From G963668185 sp965237445 (lineage in GTDB: Bacteria; Chloroflexota; Dehalococcoidia; Lucifugimonadales; G963668185), in the NCBI GenBank assembly GCA_965237445.1, contig OZ250142.1, positions 2,108,001-2,172,000 of the forward strand: a stretch of DNA of 64,000 bases, given 5' to 3'. A program made the translations under genes and the position numbers. Within the stretch, counting starts at the first letter, position 1, and each line of letters starts with the position of its first letter. Positions 60,222-64,000 of the stretch are shown one piece after another. The notes under the pieces were generated by a model. It saw nothing but the letters and a program-made list of their open reading frames with translations. It was not told the origin of the DNA and did not search any database.

Positions 60222-61331
60222 TCACATACAGGCCTTGCGCGCGCCCACCAAATCCATGAACCGGTCGAAGATGTAGCCGTTGTCGAGGGGGCCCGGCGAC
60301 GCCTCTGAGTGGTACTGGATGCTCATGGCCGGCAGCCTGGTATGAGTGATGCCTTCCACCGTGCCGTCATTGAGGCTGACATGGCTCACGGCAGCCTCCG
60401 CTGGCAGGCCGTCCGGATCGACGGCGTAGCCGTGGTTCTGGGCTGTGATGTACACGCGGCCGCTTTCTACATCTCGCACAGGGTGGTTGCCGCCCCTGTG
60501 CCCGAACTTCAGCTTGAACGTGTCCGCGCCCAGCGCTCTGCCCAGCACCTGGTGGCCCAGGCAGATGCCCAGAATAGGAACGCGTCCCAGTAGCGCCCTG
60601 GCCGTAGCAACTAAGTAGTCCAGTAGCTCCGGGTCGCCGGGGCCCGGCGATAGCACCACGCCGTCGGGATGCCGCGCCAGGATGTCTTCGGCCGATGCTG
60701 ACGCCGGCATCGCGGCCACATCACAGCCTTTGCCGGCAAGTATGCGCATGATGTTGTACTTCACGCCCATGTCCAGCACCAGGATTCGCCGCTTGCTTGC
60801 GTCCGGCGTGGCCAACGCCTCCGAGTTCCAGTTGTACGCCTCCTTGGTGCTAACGCGGGACACAAAGTCCTGGTCCCCGTAGTCCGGCAGCCTGCGCAGG
60901 CGGCTTAGCGCGAACTCCGGCGACCCCTCGCGAGTGATTATGCCCATCATCACGCCCCGGCTGCGGAGCCGGCGCGTGATCGCGCGCGTGTCGACGTCCG
61001 ACAGTCCAGGGATGCCCGCCGCGGCCAGGTACTCGTGAAGCGTCATGCGGGACGTGTTGTGGCTCGGACGCCTCGAGTGCTCGCGGACCACGAAGCCTGA
61101 CACTTGGATTCGGGACGATTCGTGATCGTCGTCGTTAATACCGTAGTTGCCGATCAGCGGGTACGTAGGCATGACGATCTGCCCGGCGTACGAAGGGTCC
61201 GTCAACATCTCCTGGTAGCCGGTCATTGAAGTGTTAAAGACCACCTCTCCGTGCACTTCGCCATCGGCGCCAAACGCCCGGCCCCTATAGACGGAGCCAT
61301 CTTCCAGCACCAGGTATGCGGTTTCAGTCAT
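60222..61331 (-). CDS. carA: Carbamoyl-phosphate synthase small subunit (glutaminase)
   Basis: 369 aa. The N-terminal domain starts AYLVLEDGSVYRGRAFG and FNTSMTGYQEMLTDPSYAGQI. The class I glutamine amidotransferase half has the nucleophile in ILGICLGHQVLGRALG and the His-Glu pair in IQYHSEASPGP. Supplies ammonia to CarB. A TA pair precedes it by 6 bases and another follows, so pyrimidine genes here are interleaved with toxin-antitoxin genes. Confidence 0.96.
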   Translation of the reverse strand: MTETAYLVLEDGSVYRGRAFGADGEVHGEVVFNTSMTGYQEMLTDPSYAGQIVMPTYPLIGNYGINDDDHESSRIQVSGFVVREHSRRPSHNTSRMTLHEYLAAAGIPGLSDVDTRAITRRLRSRGVMMGIITREGSPEFALSRLRRLPDYGDQDFVSRVSTKEAYNWNSEALATPDASKRRILVLDMGVKYNIMRILAGKGCDVAAMPASASAEDILARHPDGVVLSPGPGDPELLDYLVATARALLGRVPILGICLGHQVLGRALGADTFKLKFGHRGGNHPVRDVESGRVYITAQNHGYAVDPDGLPAEAAVSHVSLNDGTVEGITHTRLPAMSIQYHSEASPGPLDNGYIFDRFMDLVGARKACM

Positions 61332-61337
61332 GCAACT

Positions 61338-61712
61338 CTATTCGCTTCTCTGTGCCGGGAATGATCGTGCGCGTATGCTGCGCTCAGAAACGCTGATGAT
61401 GCTCCCAGTTTCAAGATTGTCGTGGAAGTTGTCCAAGGCCATCCGAAGATAGAGATTCACTGAATCTGGCCTCATGTTCCTCAACCTGAAGATAATCACA
61501 CTGGGGAATCGGTCCCCGCTTGCGGCTAGGAGTTCGCCAAAGTCCAAGTCATGTGCCAATAGGACTCTACCTTCAACTCGTGCCATTTGCAGGACTTCGG
61601 AATCCTCCAACTCTTCGAGTCCTAGGGCGGACAAGTGAGTCGCGTCGTGTCCTAGCTCGGTCAGGAATTCGACTGTCCTCGGAGAAACACCCATGTCTGC
61701 CAAAAACCTCAA
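61338..61712 (-). CDS. DUF5615 PIN-like toxin-family protein
   Basis: 124 aa. FLADMGVSPRTVEFLTELGHDATHLSALGL (as FLADMGVSPRTVEFL then GHDATHLSALGL) and VLLAHDLDFGELLA are the DUF5615 pattern, a PIN-like fold with acidic residues Asp6 and Asp near 57. Its start overlaps the DUF433 stop by the ATGA arrangement (61709-61712). DUF433-DUF5615 pairs are regarded as type II-like toxin-antitoxin modules. It abuts carA by 6 bases. Confidence 0.85.
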   Translation of the reverse strand: MRFLADMGVSPRTVEFLTELGHDATHLSALGLEELEDSEVLQMARVEGRVLLAHDLDFGELLAASGDRFPSVIIFRLRNMRPDSVNLYLRMALDNFHDNLETGSIISVSERSIRARSFPAQRSE

Positions 61713-61945
61713 GGTGAGACGGGCTCAATTCGATGAACGCTTTCGTCGGCCAGCCAAGACGCGTACCGAAGCGACTGCCGAATATCATCCAATTCAAGAT
61801 ACGGATACGCTTCAAGAATTTCGTCCGTCGTCATTCCGCTGGCGACCAAATTGAGAACTAGGGAGACTGTGACACGCGTTCCGCGAATACACGCTCGACC
61901 ACGCATCACGGTGGGATCGAAAGTTATTCGGTCTAGTTCGAGCAT
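61709..61945 (-). CDS. DUF433 antitoxin-family protein
   Basis: 78 aa from ATG 61945, with AAGGGAG seven bases upstream; the frame opens at 61990. ITFDPTVMRGRACIRGTRVTVSLVLNLVASG and DEILEAYPYLELDDIRQSLRYA are diagnostic of DUF433 (quoted in part: MRGRACIRGTRVTV, ILEAYPYLELDDI). Partner of the DUF5615 gene. Confidence 0.9.
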   Translation of the reverse strand: MLELDRITFDPTVMRGRACIRGTRVTVSLVLNLVASGMTTDEILEAYPYLELDDIRQSLRYASWLADESVHRIEPVSP

Positions 61946-61999
61946 TGGCGTTCTCCCTTCTCCGAAGTGGGCGACCTCTCGCCAGGTCATCCCTCAGTG

Positions 62000-63061
62000 C
62001 TATGCATCAACGTTCGCCCTGCCTTTTTCCTCCCAAGCCTCGTACACAGATCGCGTGACTGAAGTCAGCATATCTTTGTGGGTCTCCCAGTCCTCTACGT
62101 CTAATGGGAATATCAATTCTTCGTACACGCCTTCGGTGTCACTGGGTCCTCGATATGACTCGTATTGGAGCACTTCCTTGATCGAGGCGAATTCCTTTCG
62201 GCGGAGATTGACTGTCCTCCCATAGAAAACTATCCGTACTTTCCCAGGATCAGGCACAATTCGCCCGTACGATCGAGGGCGTCTTCCTGATTCAGTATCT
62301 TCCATCAGATAGAATGCTATAGCGCCCGGTTGGATATATTCTCTAGAGGTTTTCCAAGCCTCTCCGAACATATCTCTTATGGCGGCGAACAACTCAGATA
62401 CACCAGACCCTTCTATACGTCTTTTCAATCTCTCTCTCGTCTCTGCCGCGTTCAGCCATGTTCTTGCTGGGCGGGGAATCACGTCAGCTGATCCTTCCAC
62501 TTCCACCTGCTTGGCAAGGAGAGTCTTGCCGTTGGAGTCGAAGCCATGGAACGTCAGCAGCGAGATGTCCATGCCGGTGTTGTTTGCAAGGAACCTCACC
62601 ATGCGTTCCGTTCTATCATCGACGCCCAGCCCGACCAGGAAAAGGCGTAGGGGTTTCAGCGATTCCAGCGTCTCGTGCCTCCCAACGTACCAGCCTTCGA
62701 AGTTCTCTATCTTGTCGATTCCTAGATGTCCCGCATTCTCCTCAATGTGTGTCGCCAAGCTAGGAATGTCCATCCCGTCAAGATTAGAGGCGTAGTCGAT
62801 GATCTGGGCCACCGCGTCCCGAGCCAGTGTGCCGCGCTTAAGTTCAAACACACACAGCTTTCCGTCTCCGTCCACGCCTAGCAGGTCGAGCGGCCCTCCT
62901 TCGGTTGGTGTTTGTCGACCCACGAGCGTAAGACCCTCGAGCAGCAGTCCAGCGTTCTTGACGAGAATGTTCTCGAGCACCTCTTCGGACTCCATTCGGT
63001 TGGAGACCTGCAGTGCCGTAACCGCGTCGTCGTCAATCTGCCACAGCTTGATCGCTTCCAA
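62000..63061 (-). CDS. NucS/DUF91-like PD-(D/E)xK nuclease-domain protein
   Basis: 353 aa from TTG 63061, which has GGGAG six bases upstream and directly follows the pyrC stop (63063-63065). The N-terminal region (about 20-120) has EEVLENILVKNAGLLLEGL, GGPLDLLGVDGDGKLCVFELKRG and AVAQIIDYAS, the E..D..ExK layout of NucS/DUF91 endonucleases. NucS acts on mismatched DNA in Actinobacteria and archaea. The C-terminal part (about 190-350) is of unknown type. Composition is AT-richer than pyrC. Defence or repair role is inferred; no SAM or helicase partner is nearby. Confidence 0.78.
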   Translation of the reverse strand: MEAIKLWQIDDDAVTALQVSNRMESEEVLENILVKNAGLLLEGLTLVGRQTPTEGGPLDLLGVDGDGKLCVFELKRGTLARDAVAQIIDYASNLDGMDIPSLATHIEENAGHLGIDKIENFEGWYVGRHETLESLKPLRLFLVGLGVDDRTERMVRFLANNTGMDISLLTFHGFDSNGKTLLAKQVEVEGSADVIPRPARTWLNAAETRERLKRRIEGSGVSELFAAIRDMFGEAWKTSREYIQPGAIAFYLMEDTESGRRPRSYGRIVPDPGKVRIVFYGRTVNLRRKEFASIKEVLQYESYRGPSDTEGVYEELIFPLDVEDWETHKDMLTSVTRSVYEAWEEKGRANVDA

Positions 63062-63062
63062 G

Positions 63063-64000
63063 TTAATCTCCCATGCTCTCCACGCCCGCATACACAACCT
63101 CGCCCCCGAACACCGTCGCCACGACGCGCCCCTTCAGCGCGGTGCCCTCTAGGGGCGTGTTCTTGCCTTTGGACGCGAACTCCGCCGTGTCGACGGTCCA
63201 CTCCAGGTCGGGGTCGAAAATGACCACGTCGGCTGGCGCGCCCGGGCGCAACGTGCCGAGATCATGGCCCAGGAACCGCGCAGGCGCGCTGGTGAGCTTC
63301 TCGACCAGGAGCGGCAGACCCACGTCGCCTGAGTGCACGAGCGACATGAGCGAGCCAAGCGCCGTTTCCAGCACGCTGATGCCGAACGCTGCCTCGTCCA
63401 CTGTGGTCATCTTATCGATCGCGTTGTGAGGAGCGTGGTCGGTGGCGATGAAGTCGATCGTACCTTCCTTGAGGCCCTCGATCAGCGCCTCCACGACGCT
63501 TGGGCCCCGCAAAGGCGGGTTGACCTTCGCGTTAGGGTCGTACGCCTGCCGGGTCAACGGCGCGTAACGTGAGCTTTCGGCCGTCATGCCCATTACCGCC
63601 TCGTCGGTCAGTGTGAGGTGGTGCGGCGTGACCTCGCACGTCACGCTGAGACCGCGTTCTTTCGCCCTCGCCACATGCTCCAGCGACTGCATAGTGCTCA
63701 CATGAGCGACGTGCAGCCTGCCCCCGGTCAGCTCGGCGAGCGCGATGTCCCTGGCCACCATTACGTCCTCGGCCGATCCCGGCACGCCCTTGATGCCGAG
63801 CCGATTGGACACCCAACCTTCGTTGATGGAGCCTCCCTTGGAGAGCTCATGCACCTCACAGTGGTTGATGATCGGCAGGTCTAGCCCGGAGCTGTAGCTG
63901 AGCGCCTGCCGCATGAGGTTCGAATCGGATACCGGCATGCCGTCGTCGCTAAATCCAATGGCGCCCGCTTCCGCCAGCTCGGCCATTTCCGCGAGTTCGG
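63063..64000 (-). CDS. pyrC: Dihydroorotase (5' end beyond the window)
   Basis: Amidohydrolase of pyrimidine synthesis; about 312 codons are present and the N-terminal HxH metal motif lies beyond the right edge. Visible: INHCEVHELSKGG, HVAHVSTMQSLEHV, CEVTPHHLTLTDE, LRGPSVVEALIEGL and the catalytic ATDHAPH, closing with LRPGAPADVVIFDPD. First visible gene of the pyrC - nuclease - TA - carA - TA - carB run. Confidence 0.94.
   Translation of the reverse strand, partial: ELAEMAELAEAGAIGFSDDGMPVSDSNLMRQALSYSSGLDLPIINHCEVHELSKGGSINEGWVSNRLGIKGVPGSAEDVMVARDIALAELTGGRLHVAHVSTMQSLEHVARAKERGLSVTCEVTPHHLTLTDEAVMGMTAESSRYAPLTRQAYDPNAKVNPPLRGPSVVEALIEGLKEGTIDFIATDHAPHNAIDKMTTVDEAAFGISVLETALGSLMSLVHSGDVGLPLLVEKLTSAPARFLGHDLGTLRPGAPADVVIFDPDLEWTVDTAEFASKGKNTPLEGTALKGRVVATVFGGEVVYAGVESMGD

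Overview
The window is a dense, high-GC bacterial chromosome segment, mostly operon-like, with many TTG and GTG starts. The gene set suggests a Chloroflexota member, probably Dehalococcoidia/SAR202-like: a class-E-like succinate dehydrogenase with an SdhE subunit, an ETF-linked FadF-like Fe-S membrane protein, branched-chain 2-oxoacid dehydrogenase genes, a sortase, a T-box leader, and palindromic intergenic repeats. This placement is an inference from gene content and no phylogeny was possible.

Layout. 1-5.3 kb: the start of clpC (leaving the window to the left), diverging from a four-gene run made of a diverged tRNA-guanine transglycosylase-like protein, a 16S rRNA G1405 methyltransferase-like protein (ArmA/FmrO family), a PHP phosphoesterase and a lone oligopeptide-type ABC ATPase. 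5.3-13.8 kb: a homocysteine methyltransferase-like gene, then a very large exonuclease-RecQ-UvrD fusion helicase and a GIY-YIG protein, bracketed by one dispersed repeat family. 13.8-21.8 kb: sdhA, sdhB and sdhE with hairpin repeats between genes, an RNase D-like gene of foreign base composition, a PEP-utilising mobile-domain protein, and mdh. 22-24.9 kb: a small decayed island holding a VapBC-type pair broken by a frameshift and two stops, an unknown AT-richer gene, an intact HigBA pair with a palindromic operator, and a scrap of a type I methylase (HsdM). 24.9-33.9 kb: icd, pycB, the FadF-like protein, and E1alpha/E1beta/E2 of a 2-oxoacid dehydrogenase.

33.9-46 kb: galU, an MFS transporter, a diverged carbamoyltransferase-like protein, then an Ile-type T-box leader followed directly by a remnant IS5-family element. 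Next come a methyltransferase gene, ileS, an HtrA-type lipoprotein protease, a YihY-family membrane protein and a class III aminotransferase. 46-50 kb: rpsF-ssb-rpsR, a SurA/PpiC-like foldase and hom, with ftsY convergent. 51-54 kb: a LysR regulator, a sortase and small genes. 54-64 kb: a minus-strand run with the pyrimidine genes pyrC, carA and carB, interrupted by a NucS-like nuclease, a DUF433/DUF5615 pair, tandem VapB antitoxins with one VapC, and a stop-interrupted small ORF, and followed by mug and thpR.

Best leads for new biology: (1) the pairing of a Tgt paralogue with an altered base pocket and an ArmA-like rRNA methyltransferase; (2) the three-activity helicase fusion flanked by repeats; (3) the T-box cut off from ileS by an IS remnant; (4) the carbamoyltransferase-fold protein lacking the phosphate-binding motif; (5) the pyrimidine genes threaded with toxin-antitoxin and nuclease genes.
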